Shown: positions 24,357-34,243, numbered from the stretch's first letter. The stretch: DNA of 64,000 nucleotides from CAWFGS01 sp963815535 (GCA_963815535.1 CAWFGS010000003.1:62001-126000), one strand, 5' to 3'. Program-made: numbers and translations. The notes: a model not told the origin generated them from the sequence alone.

Positions 24357-26084
24357 ATGATCCGCAAAATCGCCTCCGCGACCACCACCGCCCTTGGCGG
24401 CATCGCCCTGTCGCTGACCCTGTCGGCCTGCGCCATGCAGGACACCGGCGCTCAAAATGTGCGCGCCGCCGGCACGCTCGACATACCCGAAATTGCCGAC
24501 GGGGATCTGTCGGTCGATACGATGAGGAACGTCACCCGCACCCTGTCGTCCGACGCGTTCGAAGGCCGGATGCCCGGCACACCGGGCGAGGAGAAGACGG
24601 TCGCACTGCTGATAGAGGAGTTCGGCGCGGCCGGGCTGGTTCCCGGCAACAACGGCAGCTGGGTGCAGAACGTGCCGCTGGTGGAGATCACCGGCAGCGA
24701 TTTCGCACCGCTGACGATTGCGGGCGGGACGACGCCCCTCAGCTTCGCGCCATCGCAGGACTGGGTCGGCGTGTCCTATCGCGAAGTGGCGAGCACCACG
24801 CTGACCGACAGCGAGCTGGTGTTCGTCGGGTACGGCGTCAATGCGCCCGAACGCGGCTGGAACGATTACGCCGGGCTGGACATGCGCGGCAAAACCGCAG
24901 TGATACTGGTCAACGATCCCGATTTCGGCGCGGAAACGCTGGATGGCCCGTTTGGCGGCAAAGCCATGACCTATTACGGGCGGTGGACCTACAAATACGA
25001 AGAGGCGGCGCGTCAGGGGGCGGCGGCCGCGCTGATCGTTCACGACACCGCGCCTGCATCCTATGGCTGGAACGTCGTCGAATCGAGCTGGACCGGGCCG
25101 CAAGCCTACGCCCAGCGCGGTGCGGACGCCCCGCCGCTGACGCAGATGAACGGGTGGCTGCAACTGGCCGCGGCGCAGCGGATGATGGCATCGGCGGGGC
25201 AGGATCTGGCGCAGCTTTCCGCAGCGGCGAAGGTGAAGGGGTTCAAGGCCGTGCCGCTCGGCCTGACCGCCTCCACCAGTTTCACGAACACCGCACGCAG
25301 TTACAATTCGCGCAACGTGATCGGCATGCTGCCGGGAACCGACCGGCCCGACGAATATATCATGCACACCGCGCATTGGGATCATCTGGGCCGCTGCACG
25401 CCCGCACCCGATGGCGACGACATCTGCAACGGTGCGGTCGATAACGCCACCGGCACGGCGGCGCTGGTCGCGCTGGCGCAAGCCCATGCGAAGGCCGGTG
25501 CAGCGGAACGCAGCCTGGTGTTTCTGGCCGTAACGGCGGAAGAACAGGGTTTGCTGGGCGCGGATTACTACGCCGCCAATCCCGTCCTGCCGCTGGCGCA
25601 GACGGTCGGCGGCATCAATATGGATGCATTCCAGGTGGCCGGCGTCGCGCGCGATGTCACCGTGGTCGGCCCCGGCAAATCGCAACTGGACGCCTATCTC
25701 GATGCGGCGCTGGTTGCCGATGGCCGCGTGGCGACCCCCAATCCCAAGCCGGAAGCGGGCTATTACTATCGCAGCGATCATTTCGCCTTCGCCAAACGCG
25801 GCGTTCCGATGCTGTATATCGATGGCGGGGAAGATCTGGTTGCGGGCGGCGTGATTGCGGGCGCGGAAGTGGCGCGCGAATACACCGAAAACCGCTATCA
25901 CGGGCCGAAGGACGAATTCAACGAGAACTGGGACTGGTCGGGCGTGATGGGCGATCTCAATCTGTTCTACCGCATCGGGCGTTCGCTGGCGCAAAGCGAA
26001 AGCTGGCCCAATTGGAACCAGGGCGACGAGTTTCGCGCAATTCGCGACGAAAGCTGCCGGGCGGCGGACGGCGCCGGCTGCTGA
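24357..26084 (+). CDS. M28 family zinc peptidase, lipoprotein
   Basis: Predicted exported aminopeptidase of 575 aa. The signal peptide ends in SLTLSACAM, a lipobox. A PA-type insert (about 170-270) precedes the catalytic M28 fold. The two-zinc ligands are visible in order: His in HWDHLG, Asp in NGAVDNATGT, catalytic Glu-Glu in TAEEQGLLGAD, Asp in INMDAF and His in YYRSDHFAF. It is divergent from glnE across 129 nt. The agmatine deiminase gene starts 13 nt after its stop and may be co-transcribed. Substrate unknown; dipeptides or oligopeptides in the periplasm are likely. Confidence 0.93.
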   Translation: MIRKIASATTTALGGIALSLTLSACAMQDTGAQNVRAAGTLDIPEIADGDLSVDTMRNVTRTLSSDAFEGRMPGTPGEEKTVALLIEEFGAAGLVPGNNGSWVQNVPLVEITGSDFAPLTIAGGTTPLSFAPSQDWVGVSYREVASTTLTDSELVFVGYGVNAPERGWNDYAGLDMRGKTAVILVNDPDFGAETLDGPFGGKAMTYYGRWTYKYEEAARQGAAAALIVHDTAPASYGWNVVESSWTGPQAYAQRGADAPPLTQMNGWLQLAAAQRMMASAGQDLAQLSAAAKVKGFKAVPLGLTASTSFTNTARSYNSRNVIGMLPGTDRPDEYIMHTAHWDHLGRCTPAPDGDDICNGAVDNATGTAALVALAQAHAKAGAAERSLVFLAVTAEEQGLLGADYYAANPVLPLAQTVGGINMDAFQVAGVARDVTVVGPGKSQLDAYLDAALVADGRVATPNPKPEAGYYYRSDHFAFAKRGVPMLYIDGGEDLVAGGVIAGAEVAREYTENRYHGPKDEFNENWDWSGVMGDLNLFYRIGRSLAQSESWPNWNQGDEFRAIRDESCRAADGAGC

Positions 26085-26097
26085 TCGCATAGGTCAT

Positions 26098-27079
26098 ATG
26101 CCGCTGATCATGCCGCCCGAATGGGCGCCGCAGGACTGGCTGTGGATCGGTTTCCCGCACGACCCCGCCGAATGGGGTGGATATCTGTCGCGCGCGCAAG
26201 CGCAGATCGCCGCTTTCGCCAATGCGGTTGCCGATAGCGGGCAGGCCGTGCGGCTGCTGGTTCGGGGCGCTGCCAACGAAGCGCGCGCGCGCGAACTGGT
26301 CGGCGGGAACGTGACCTTGGAAATTCGCGAATATGGCGACATCTGGTTGCGCGATACCGGTCCGCTGGTCGTGTTGCAGGATGGCAACCGCGCCGCGCGC
26401 CGGTTCGGTTTCAACGGATGGGGCGGCAAATATTCGATGGCGGGTGACGAAACGATCGGCGCGGAACTGGCGCGCGATTGCGGATTGGCGTTGCGGACGG
26501 CGGATTGGGTGCTCGAAGGCGGCGCGGTGGATGGCGACGGAACCGGGCTGGCCGTCACCACCGAACAATGCCTGCTCGATCCCAATCGCAATCCCGATCT
26601 TGGCCGGGCGGACATCGAACGCAATCTTTCCCGCGATCTGGGATTCGACGCGCATCCTGTGGCTCGGCGACGGATTGATGAACGACCATACCGACGGCCA
26701 TGTCGATAATCTGGCGCGGTTCGTGGCACCCGGCGTGCTGGCCGTGCCGATGGCGAGCGGGGCGGACGATCCCAATGCCGCGATCTACGCAGATGCCCGT
26801 GCGCGCGCCGACGCGTTCGGGGTTGCGGTCGCCGACATCCCCTCCCCCGGATTGGTGGAACGGGACGGGTGCGTCGAACCTGCCAGCTATGCCAATTTCG
26901 CGATCACGACGCAGCTGGTCGTCGTCCCGACATTCGGCAGCGCGCATGACGAAGCGGGGGTTGCCGCCATCGCGGCGCTGTTCCCGGACCGCGCGACGAT
27001 CGGCCTGCCCGCCGATGCGGTGCTGGCGGGCGGCGGGGGATTCCACTGCGCCAGCCAGCAAATGCCATCCGCGCCTTAA
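26098..27079 (+). pseudogene. aguA: Agmatine deiminase, frame broken once
   Basis: Converts agmatine to N-carbamoylputrescine and ammonia. The first frame covers MPPEWAPQDWLWIGFPHD through GDIWLRDTGPLVV, FNGWGGKY and VLEGGAVDGDG. Near 26650 the match moves to the next frame, giving ILWLGDGLMNDHTDGHVDN and the C-terminal catalytic cysteine loop GGGGFHCASQQMP. One extra base (G in GACGCGCATC) explains the break. Repaired length is about 327 aa, normal for the family. The partner N-carbamoylputrescine amidase gene is not in the window. Confidence 0.88.
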
Positions 27080-27113
27080 CCCGCTGGTAAGGGTTGCGCG
27101 GCAGAACCGCCCG

Positions 27114-27224
27114 ATGTTGCACAATGCCCTTCGCCGCGAGATCACCCTGGACCTTGCCCGCGCCGCCATCGTCATGGCCAGCGCGATGTCGTTGATTGCG
27201 GCGGGGACGTTTTTTCCCGCCTGA
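27114..27224 (+). CDS. Possible 36-aa single-span membrane protein
   Basis: A short frame beginning MLHNALRREITLDL and ending in ASAMSLIAAGTFFPA. A basic, amphipathic N-terminus is followed by one hydrophobic segment long enough to span the membrane. It sits alone in the 210-nt gap between aguA and the DUF1223 gene. The upstream CAGAACCGCCCG is only a weak ribosome-binding site. It resembles in size and layout the 45-aa protein at 60433-60570. Coding status is inferred from composition only. Confidence 0.4.
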   Translation: MLHNALRREITLDLARAAIVMASAMSLIAAGTFFPA

Positions 27225-27289
27225 CATGTAACCGATCGCATCCCTCTCGCGAACAGCCCGGTAGAATATCATCCCCGCCGGAGCTTACC

Positions 27290-28111
27290 ATGCGAACCCC
27301 CCTGCTGTTTATTGCCGCCACCGCCCTCGTCGTCGGCGGCCTGTCCGTCACGACCGGGCAGCCATTTCTCAATATGCTGAACAACGGCGAAGCGGTCCCA
27401 TCGGCCAAGGCGAAAGCCATGATGGCTGGCAACGCAATGGCGGCCAAGGGCGCGCCGTCCGTTGCGGTCGGCCAACCGGTCGTGCTGGAACTGTTCACCA
27501 GCCAGGGCTGTTCGTCCTGCCCGCCTGCCGATGCCATAGCCGCGCGGATCGACGACGAGGGGCAGCATCTCGTCATCTCGCGCCCGGTTACCTATTGGGA
27601 TCGGCTGGGGTGGAAGGATACGCTGGCGCTGGAAGGCAACACCACATTGCAGCGCGCCTATGCCCGCAAGGGGCATCGCGGGGGCGGTGTCTATACCCCC
27701 CAGATCGTGATCGACGGGCAGGATGGCGCGGTTGGCGGGCGGGAAAGCGAAGTGCGTAAGCTGGCCGGTATGGCGTCGGGCAACGATACCGCCGCGATCG
27801 CCATACGCCCGCAGAACGATGGCGGCTTCGCAGTCGGTATTAACGGCATGGCCGCGCGCGGCGAGGTGCAGCTGCTGGCGCTCGACAGCCATGAAGACGT
27901 GCGGATCGGTCGCGGGGAGAATGGCGGGCGGACGGTCAGCTACACCAACGTCCTGCGTAGCGAGATGACGCTGGCGGACTGGAACGGCGGTCAGCGGGCG
28001 ATTGCCATCCCGGCGGCGCGGCTGAAAGTGGCCAAGGCGGACCGGTACGCCATCATCGTGCGCGAGAAGAACGGCGGCGCCGTGCTGGCGGCGCGAATGC
28101 TGCCGGTCTGA
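27290..28111 (+). CDS. DUF1223 thioredoxin-like exported protein
   Basis: A 273-aa protein with a hydrophobic N-terminal signal or anchor (about 5-22). The DUF1223 core follows: VVLELFTSQGCSSCPPADAI with a CxxC pair in a thioredoxin-like fold, then PVTYWDRLGWKD and GVYTPQIVIDG. Its role is unknown in detail; a periplasmic redox or metal-handling function is inferred from the CxxC. GGAG lies just upstream of the ATG at 27290. It converges with the TauE gene with 10 nt between stops. Confidence 0.9.
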   Translation: MRTPLLFIAATALVVGGLSVTTGQPFLNMLNNGEAVPSAKAKAMMAGNAMAAKGAPSVAVGQPVVLELFTSQGCSSCPPADAIAARIDDEGQHLVISRPVTYWDRLGWKDTLALEGNTTLQRAYARKGHRGGGVYTPQIVIDGQDGAVGGRESEVRKLAGMASGNDTAAIAIRPQNDGGFAVGINGMAARGEVQLLALDSHEDVRIGRGENGGRTVSYTNVLRSEMTLADWNGGQRAIAIPAARLKVAKADRYAIIVREKNGGAVLAARMLPV

Positions 28112-28121
28112 CGTTCGACAC

Positions 28122-28928
28122 CTACCCCTGGACCAGCTTCGCTAGCGATGCGGCGGCGGCTGTGCCCAGTACGCCCATCGTGAACAGCCGCCAGGCGGTG
28201 TCGCCGATCTTCCCGAATGCGAGCGATCCCAGCCAATTGCCGATCAGAACCACCGGAAACAGTAGCGCGCCCAGCCATACGATGCTTCCGTGCATCAGGC
28301 CGATGACGCCCCCCGATGCCAACCCCGCCGCCGCCGCGATCGTGAAGATCAGCAGCATCGACGCGCGCGCCATCGCCTTGGGAATGTCGCGGCCCAGATA
28401 ATAAGGAACCACGGGCGGGCCGGGCATTCCGGCAAAGCCCGTCAGCAAACCGCTGGCGATCCCGGTCAGCCCGGTCTGCACCCGCCCCGGCAAATCTGCG
28501 GGGCGGCGCGGCAGCAGGACTGCGACGAATGCCGACAGCGCCACCAGCGCGATCAGGAACGTCGCAATGTCGGGCGGCGTGATCGACAGCACCCACAGCC
28601 CCGGCCCGGTCGTGACCAGAACCAGCGCCCCGATGGTCCATGCTGACCGTTCCGCCGTCGCGAGCAACCGGCGAATCTCGCTCAGCCCGATCAACAGCGC
28701 GACCACATTGGTAATCAGTACGGCATCCACCGGCGACATGGCCAGCGCCAGCACCGGAACCAGCAGGATGGCGAGGCCGAAGCCCGCCAGCCCGCGAATG
28801 AACGCTGCGGCCAGTGTCGCGAGGACCGCCACGGTGATCTGGGTGGCGGAAAACTCCGCGAGCAGCGCGCTAATGGGCGGAATGGTCCATTTTGAGCCCG
28901 TCGACCGCGTCAGTAGGCAACGCCGCAT
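28122..28928 (-). CDS. TauE/SafE family permease
   Basis: Polytopic inner-membrane protein with about eight hydrophobic segments and the family's repeated Gly/Pro-rich loops (RGLAGFGLAILLVPVLAL; TGFAGMPGPPVVPYYLG). Members export sulfite or other small organosulfur anions, or take up such compounds; the substrate here is unknown. The start at 28928 overlaps the end of the DUF305 gene by 58 nt, and no other in-frame ATG precedes the first span, so the true start may be a downstream non-ATG codon. DUF305 and TauE are on the same strand and may be one transcript. Confidence 0.85.
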   Translation of the reverse strand: MRRCLLTRSTGSKWTIPPISALLAEFSATQITVAVLATLAAAFIRGLAGFGLAILLVPVLALAMSPVDAVLITNVVALLIGLSEIRRLLATAERSAWTIGALVLVTTGPGLWVLSITPPDIATFLIALVALSAFVAVLLPRRPADLPGRVQTGLTGIASGLLTGFAGMPGPPVVPYYLGRDIPKAMARASMLLIFTIAAAAGLASGGVIGLMHGSIVWLGALLFPVVLIGNWLGSLAFGKIGDTAWRLFTMGVLGTAAAASLAKLVQG

Positions 28929-29280
28929 CGCGTGCGGCCAGCCAGGCGGTCATCTGATCGATCTCCGGCTGCTGCGCGGCAATGATGTCCTCTGCCAAAG
29001 CGCGCGCTTCGGCATCCTCGCCGTGTTCCAGCATCACCTCCGCCATCTCGACCGCACCGATATGATGCGCCAGCATGCCCTGCATGAATGCCACATCCGC
29101 ATCGGGGTCGATGGTCGCCATGTCCGAATGCATCCGCATGTTGACATCGGCATAGGCCGCTTGCGCTGCGTTCAGTTCCGGTTCGGCGGCGGCCCCCGCT
29201 TCTTCGGGAGTGGTGCGCGGACCCTCGCAGCCCGTAACGGTCAGCGTTAGAAGCGCGAAAAGTATCATGGATTTAGGCAA
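28870..29280 (-). CDS. DUF305 lipoprotein
   Basis: A 136-aa exported protein: signal peptide with lipobox (LTVTGCEG, Cys about 18) and a four-helix DUF305 domain with the conserved DVAFMQGMLAHHIGAVEMAE histidine-rich motif, plus a C-terminal MDHSAH. DUF305 proteins are often found near metal-resistance genes and may bind metal through these His residues; that role is inferred. It lies upstream of, and overlaps, the TauE permease gene. Confidence 0.9.
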   Translation of the reverse strand: MPKSMILFALLTLTVTGCEGPRTTPEEAGAAAEPELNAAQAAYADVNMRMHSDMATIDPDADVAFMQGMLAHHIGAVEMAEVMLEHGEDAEARALAEDIIAAQQPEIDQMTAWLAARDAALPTDAVDGLKMDHSAH

Positions 29281-29313
29281 GGAATTGCTCCGATTTGACG
29301 GGTGCGGCCGGCA

Positions 29314-29665
29314 TTACAGGTTCGACCTGTTAACGATCAGCCATAAAGTAACGCAATGAAAGGCCGCGATCATCAGGTTGCTCGTAACCACGGGATTGTC
29401 GAATGTCCCGACAGTCCATGGGGTAAGGAGATTGTAGACTATCTGCAACGCCAGCAGCATTCCCACCATCATGGGCAGCGGTTTGGCCAGCAGCACGACC
29501 GATGCGATCAGTATCGCCACATACAATGCCAGCAGGATGGACCGCGCGGGGGGATGCCGGACCGTAGGCGGCGTCTGCCCAGCCCGCCGATGTCGCCATA
29601 CCGAACGCGACCGGAACCAGCACGGCGATATTCAGCAACAAGGACACTATTATCATCACCTTCAT
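29314..29665 (-). pseudogene. Small four-span membrane protein, broken at a C-run
   Basis: The first frame (ATG at 29665, MKVMIIVSLLLNIAVLVPVA) gives one membrane span and ends in GPASPRA. The next frame continues with SILLALYVAILIASVVLLAK, then MLLALQIVYNLL and a last span MIAAFHCVTLWLIV. The switch is at a run of six C (minus strand, near 29555); removing one C restores a single protein of about 116 aa. No family recognised. It lies between the DUF305 gene and thrS on the same strand. Confidence 0.65.
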
Positions 29666-29693
29666 CGTGATGTCTTTCTCTGCGTGCAGGCAG

Positions 29694-31712
29694 TTAATTC
29701 CGCTGATCCGGGGCCAGCACCCCCTTGGTCAACATCGCCGCCGCATCGTCCAGCGACATGATGCGCTGCTCCTTCTCGCCCAAAGTGCGGATGGCGACCG
29801 TGCCTTCTTCCGCTTCCCGCTTGCCGACGACCAGCAGGTGGGGAACCTTGGCGAGCGAATGTTCGCGCACCTTGTAATTGATCTTTTCATTGCGGACGTC
29901 CGTTTCCACCCGGATGCCCGCCGCCGCCAGCTTGGCCGCGACGACGCCTGCGTAATCGTCCGCGTCGGACACGATCGTCGCCACCACCGCCTGCACCGGG
30001 GCGAGCCATAGCGGCAGTTTCCCGGCGTAGTTTTCGATCAGGATGCCGATGAAACGTTCATACGATCCGAAGATCGCGCGGTGCAGCATGACCGGGCGAT
30101 GCCGCGCGCCATCTTCGCCCACATAAGTCGCGTCCAGCCGTTCGGGCAGCACCCGGTCGGACTGGATGGTGCCGACTTGCCAGGTCCGCCCGATCGCGTC
30201 GGTCAGATGCCATTCCAGCTTGGGCGCATAGAACGCCCCTTCGCCCGGCAGTTCCTCCCACCCGAATTCCTCCGTCGCCATGCCCGCATCGGCGACCGCA
30301 TCGCGCAATTCCTGTTCCGCCTTGTCCCAATCGGCATCGCTGCCGAACCGTTCGTCGGGCCGGGTGGCGAGCTTGACCGCGAATTCGGCAAAACCCAGCT
30401 CGCGATAGACGCGGCCCGCCAATTCGCAGAACTTGCGGACTTCCTCCACCACCTGATCTTCGGTGCAGAAGATATGTCCGTCATCCTGCGTGAACTGGCG
30501 CACCCGCATCAATCCGTGCAGGGCGCCGTGGGGTTCGTTGCGGTGGCAACAGCCCATTTCGCCCAGCCGGATCGGCAGATCGCGGTAGGACGTAATCCCC
30601 TGTTTGAAAACCAGCACATGGGCCGGGCAGTTCATCGGTTTGATCGCCATCCAGTCGGCATCGTCCGCAACCTTGGTCCCCGCGGCATCGCCATCGGGCA
30701 CGATGTCGGGCACGGCGAACATGTTGGCGCTGTATTTGCCCCAATGTCCGCTCGATTCCCACTGGCGCACATCCATCAGCTGCGGCGTCTTGATTTCGCG
30801 GTAGCCGCCGCCATCCATCGCGCGGCGCATATACGCTTCCAGCTCGCGCCAGATCATGTAGCCTTTGGGATGCCAGAACACGCTGCCATGCGCTTCTTCC
30901 TGCAGATGGAACAGGTCCATCTCACGGCCCAGTTTGCGATGGTCGCGCTTGGCCGCTTCCTCCAGCCGCATAAGATGCTGATTAAGCTGTTTCTTGTTCA
31001 GCCAGCCCGTCCCGTAAATGCGGGTCAGCTGCGCGTTGTTCTGATCGCCGCGCCAATATGCGCCCGCTACGCGCATCAGTTTGAACGCTTGGGGGTCGAG
31101 CTTGCCGGTGCTGGGCAGATGCGGCCCGCGGCACATGTCGAGCCAGCGGGTTTCGTCGCCATCGTCGCCGGACCAGTAAACCGTCAGTTCTTCGTGTTCG
31201 GGCAGTTCGGTGGCCCATTCGGCCTTGAACGTCTCCCCCTTCGCCTGCCAGCGGTCGATCAGTTCCTGCCTGCTCCACGCTTCGCGATGGAGGGGTTTGT
31301 CCGCCTTGATGATGGCGCGCATCTTTTCCTCGATCGCGGGCAGGTCGTCCATCGAGAACGGATCGCGGCTGGCGGGGGCCATCACGTCGTAATAGAAACC
31401 GTCGTCGGTCGCCGGGCCGAACGTGATCTGCGTGCCGGGCCACAGGGCCTGCACCGCTTCGGCCAGGACATGCGCGTAATCGTGGCGGGCAAGGTCGAGC
31501 GCTTCCGCCTCGTCGCGATTGGTGACCAGCGCCACTTGCGCATCCCCGTCGAACGGGCGCGCCATATCGCGCAATTCGCCATCGACTTTCGCCGCGATGG
31601 CCGCTTTCGCCAGACCCGGCCCGATCGCGGCGGCGAGATCCGCCGGAGTGGATCCGGCAGGCAATTCGCGCACGGAGCCATCGGGCAAGCTGATTTTCAC
31701 AAGTTCGGTCAT
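29694..31712 (-). CDS. thrS: Threonine--tRNA ligase
   Basis: Class II synthetase, 672 aa. An N-terminal TGS domain (about 1-64) is followed by the editing domain and the catalytic core. Class II motif 2 lies around [13 protein letters not shown] sequence (here [20 protein letters not shown]), the zinc Cys is in [10 protein letters not shown], and motif 3 is [19 protein letters not shown]. The anticodon-binding domain ends the protein. ATG at 31712 ([12 protein letters not shown]) is the conserved start. I looked for a T-box or attenuator upstream and saw none. Confidence 0.96.
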   Translation of the reverse strand: MTELVKISLPDGSVRELPAGSTPADLAAAIGPGLAKAAIAAKVDGELRDMARPFDGDAQVALVTNRDEAEALDLARHDYAHVLAEAVQALWPGTQITFGPATDDGFYYDVMAPASRDPFSMDDLPAIEEKMRAIIKADKPLHREAWSRQELIDRWQAKGETFKAEWATELPEHEELTVYWSGDDGDETRWLDMCRGPHLPSTGKLDPQAFKLMRVAGAYWRGDQNNAQLTRIYGTGWLNKKQLNQHLMRLEEAAKRDHRKLGREMDLFHLQEEAHGSVFWHPKGYMIWRELEAYMRRAMDGGGYREIKTPQLMDVRQWESSGHWGKYSANMFAVPDIVPDGDAAGTKVADDADWMAIKPMNCPAHVLVFKQGITSYRDLPIRLGEMGCCHRNEPHGALHGLMRVRQFTQDDGHIFCTEDQVVEEVRKFCELAGRVYRELGFAEFAVKLATRPDERFGSDADWDKAEQELRDAVADAGMATEEFGWEELPGEGAFYAPKLEWHLTDAIGRTWQVGTIQSDRVLPERLDATYVGEDGARHRPVMLHRAIFGSYERFIGILIENYAGKLPLWLAPVQAVVATIVSDADDYAGVVAAKLAAAGIRVETDVRNEKINYKVREHSLAKVPHLLVVGKREAEEGTVAIRTLGEKEQRIMSLDDAAAMLTKGVLAPDQRN

Positions 31713-31796
31713 GGTGCGTATCTCAGATGGCGTATCGGCGGGTCTGTTCCGCCAATGGCAGAATGATGCGCCAAGGTGAAGAGTACGCGTGTCCGG

Positions 31797-33458
31797 TCAG
31801 AGGGCATCCAGCCGCTTCGCACCTGCCGCAACGCTCATCCTGTGCGTTCCCGCCAGATACGGAACTCTTTGCCGCACGCCCTTGACGAACCGCCATTCGG
31901 CGAACGCCGCCGCCGGGGTCAGTTCGACCGCGAGATAGCCGCGCTGGCTGGTATCGGCCCAGCGCAATTCTTCGTTCCGGCCCACCAATTGCCGGGCCAT
32001 GTCGTCGGGCGCGATCATGCCGAGATAGGATTCGAAACCGGGCGAGGTAACGCCGGGCGCGCCGAACTCCGTCCCGATCGCCGCACCGTCCTGCGCCAGA
32101 TCGAACGCCCAGGCATTATGCGTGTCGCCCGCCAGCACCAGCAGCCCCGCATCCGCATCCTGCGCGGCGGCGAACAGCGCCTCGCGCGCCACCGGATATC
32201 CGTCCCATGCATCCATGTTGAGCGGCAGCCCGGCCTTGCTGGCCAGCGACGCCACGCGCAGCCTGTCGCGCAGATAATCGGGCATTTTGTCGGCCACCCC
32301 GTCGAGCAGTGTCGGCGGGGTCGCGACCTTGCCCATCAGCACCTGCTGCACCAGCACCTGCCAGGGCTTGCCCGCCGCGCGCGACCGTTTGAAACCGTCG
32401 GCCAGCCACGCCTGCTGGTCCGCGCCGATCATGGTGCGTGCCGGATCGCGATAATCGCCGCTGCGAAACGCGGTCAGTGCCGCAATCGCTTCGGTCTGCG
32501 ATGTCGCCCCCTTCAGCACCGCGCCGACATCGAATTGTTCGGAACGTGCCGTCAGCCGCGTTTCCATGCGGAATACGGTGGCCAGATCGCCGACCTCGTA
32601 TTGCGCCCAGTCCGCATCCGATACCGGCAACCATTCGCGATAGGCGCGCATGGCGGCCCCGCTGCGCGCGGGCCAGCTCCCTTCCGTATCGGGCTGATGG
32701 TTCTGCGCCCCGCCCTGCCAGCTGTCATTGGCGGTTTCGTGATCGTCGGGGACGAAGATCATGGGGTAGTTCTGCGTCAGTCGCTGCAGATCGGAATCGG
32801 CGCGATAGGTCGCATGGCGCAGCCGGTAATCGGCCAGTTTCGTGATCTCGCCGGTGGGAAAGATATCGCGACCCGGCGCGGTCTGGTCGGGCGAAGGGTA
32901 AGTGTCGCGGCCGTATTCGTAGAAATAATCGCCGGTATGCACCGCCAGATCGAAGGCGTTTTGTTCCGCCGCATGGGCATAGGCGTTGAAATAGCCGAAG
33001 CCGAGGTTGGAACAGGCGAACACCGCCATGCGGAACCGCGCCGTCGGTCCTTCGGGCAAGGTGCGGGTGCGCCCGATGTCGGACATCGCGCCATCGGGCG
33101 CGACGAAACGGTAATAATACCACCGCCCCGGCTCCAGCCCGGCAGCGACGGTTTTGACGCACCAGTCCCGGTCGGGCGATGCCACGACTTCGCCGCCCGC
33201 GACGATGCGCGCGAAGTCGAGCGTGTCGGCGACTTCCCAGCGCAGATCCGTGTCGCCCGTCCCGACATAGCGACCCCAAAGCAGCACTTGCCGCGCGCCC
33301 GGCTCCCCGCTCGCCACCCCATGCGAAAACCCGGTTCGGGTCTGTGCGATCGTGGCGGCAGGCAACGACGCCAGCCCCGCCCCCAGCAACCCCGCCTGAA
33401 ACAATCGACGGCGGTTCAGCGTGGGCAATTGGGCGATGGCGGGGGGCTGGGTTTGCAT
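31797..33458 (-). CDS. phoD: Alkaline phosphatase D-type phosphodiesterase/phosphatase, Tat-exported
   Basis: A 553-aa protein with a twin-arginine signal (NRRRLFQAGLLGAGLASLPA), so it is probably exported folded with its metals. A PhoD N-terminal beta domain comes first, then the metallophosphatase core: VFACSNLGFGYFNAY, HTGDYFYEYGRD, FVPDDHETANDSW and AGDTHNAWAFDL carry the metal ligands. It would release phosphate from phosphodi- or monoesters outside the cytoplasm. No PHO-box-like repeat is obvious upstream. Confidence 0.92.
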   Translation of the reverse strand: MQTQPPAIAQLPTLNRRRLFQAGLLGAGLASLPAATIAQTRTGFSHGVASGEPGARQVLLWGRYVGTGDTDLRWEVADTLDFARIVAGGEVVASPDRDWCVKTVAAGLEPGRWYYYRFVAPDGAMSDIGRTRTLPEGPTARFRMAVFACSNLGFGYFNAYAHAAEQNAFDLAVHTGDYFYEYGRDTYPSPDQTAPGRDIFPTGEITKLADYRLRHATYRADSDLQRLTQNYPMIFVPDDHETANDSWQGGAQNHQPDTEGSWPARSGAAMRAYREWLPVSDADWAQYEVGDLATVFRMETRLTARSEQFDVGAVLKGATSQTEAIAALTAFRSGDYRDPARTMIGADQQAWLADGFKRSRAAGKPWQVLVQQVLMGKVATPPTLLDGVADKMPDYLRDRLRVASLASKAGLPLNMDAWDGYPVAREALFAAAQDADAGLLVLAGDTHNAWAFDLAQDGAAIGTEFGAPGVTSPGFESYLGMIAPDDMARQLVGRNEELRWADTSQRGYLAVELTPAAAFAEWRFVKGVRQRVPYLAGTHRMSVAAGAKRLDAL

Positions 33459-33547
33459 GGGTTGAGAGACTAACGCGCCGAATGGATATTACCAACCGGA
33501 AACGGCATGACCAATCCACGCATCCGTCACCACAATGTCAAACTCCC

Positions 33548-33575
33548 TTGACACTCATAATCGGTAGTCTAGTTA
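33548..33575 (+). promoter_or_regulatory. Sigma-70-like promoter for the membrane-protein/HTH pair
   Basis: TTGACA at 33548-33553 and TAGTTA at 33570-33575, 16 nt apart, lie 30 nt upstream of the ATG at 33605. The -35 is a perfect consensus, unusual in this window. Confidence 0.5.
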
Positions 33576-33604
33576 GCTTTACATAGTTGCAAGGACACCT
33601 GACC

Positions 33605-34243
33605 ATGAAGGCCGTTTCGAAACTTATTGAAAGGCCCGGTTTCTGGGCGGGATTGATGTTCGGCATCTATGGAGCAATTGCGGGATTGCATATCAATGGT
33701 GTCATTGCGGGAACCGCCGCGACCCTGCTGTATGTATTACCGATCGGATTGCTATGGCCGCTGTACCGGTCCAGCCAACGAACATCGCAATCGAATGGAA
33801 TGGCCAGCCGCGCAATCCGCACTTACCATCGGCGCTTCCTGTTGGCCACATTGGGATATCTGCTCGGGCTCGGCGCAGCGATTGTCATACAGCAGTCCTT
33901 TAACGGCAGCGGCGAATTAACGACTGGTTTGGCTTTCGCGATAGCCGTTTTGCCAATCATCCCCGTTATCGGCATGATTTGGGCGATGGCCCGATATCTG
34001 ATCGAGGAAACGGACGAATATCTGCGATACCGCGCCGCAGCAGCTTCATTGTTTGGGCTGGCGGCCCTATTGGTCGTCGCCTGTTCATGGGGCTTTCTCG
34101 AACTGTTTGGTGCGGTCCCGCACGCACCGGGCTGGTTATCCTTTCCCATTTGGGCGCTCGCAATGGGCGTGGCGCAGCACTGGATGGGCCGTAATTCGGA
34201 TGCCGATGCGAGCAACAGTGCGGCTTCGGAAATCGCCGAATGA
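33605..34243 (+). CDS. Multi-span membrane protein of unknown function
   Basis: About 212 aa with four to six hydrophobic spans (for example FWAGLMFGIYGAIAGLHING, LLYVLPIGLLWPLY, and later LAFAIAVLPIIPVIGMIWAM). A conserved-looking RYLIEETDEYLRYR segment follows the fourth span. I use the ATG at 33605, preceded by AAGGA at good spacing; an upstream TTG at 33587 is possible. Its stop overlaps the start of an XRE regulator (ATGA), so the two form a coupled pair, a layout seen in many bacteria where a small HTH protein controls its membrane partner. Base composition is slightly lower in G+C than the neighbours. Confidence 0.8.
   Translation: MKAVSKLIERPGFWAGLMFGIYGAIAGLHINGVIAGTAATLLYVLPIGLLWPLYRSSQRTSQSNGMASRAIRTYHRRFLLATLGYLLGLGAAIVIQQSFNGSGELTTGLAFAIAVLPIIPVIGMIWAMARYLIEETDEYLRYRAAAASLFGLAALLVVACSWGFLELFGAVPHAPGWLSFPIWALAMGVAQHWMGRNSDADASNSAASEIAE

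Noticed and set aside
24228..26090. The glnE frame remains open on the minus strand for another 1.8 kb, opposite the M28 peptidase gene
   Set aside because: The residues match no GlnE sequence; the openness follows from G+C-rich codon use in the sense gene. The GlnE N-terminus fits a start at 24227.
29666..31800. T-box or attenuator leader for thrS
   Set aside because: No T-box core, no antiterminator fold, and only a short upstream gap.
29694..33473. Long plus-strand frames opposite thrS and the PhoD-like gene
   Set aside because: Composition (His, Gly, Arg-rich) and lack of motifs mark them as antisense shadows.
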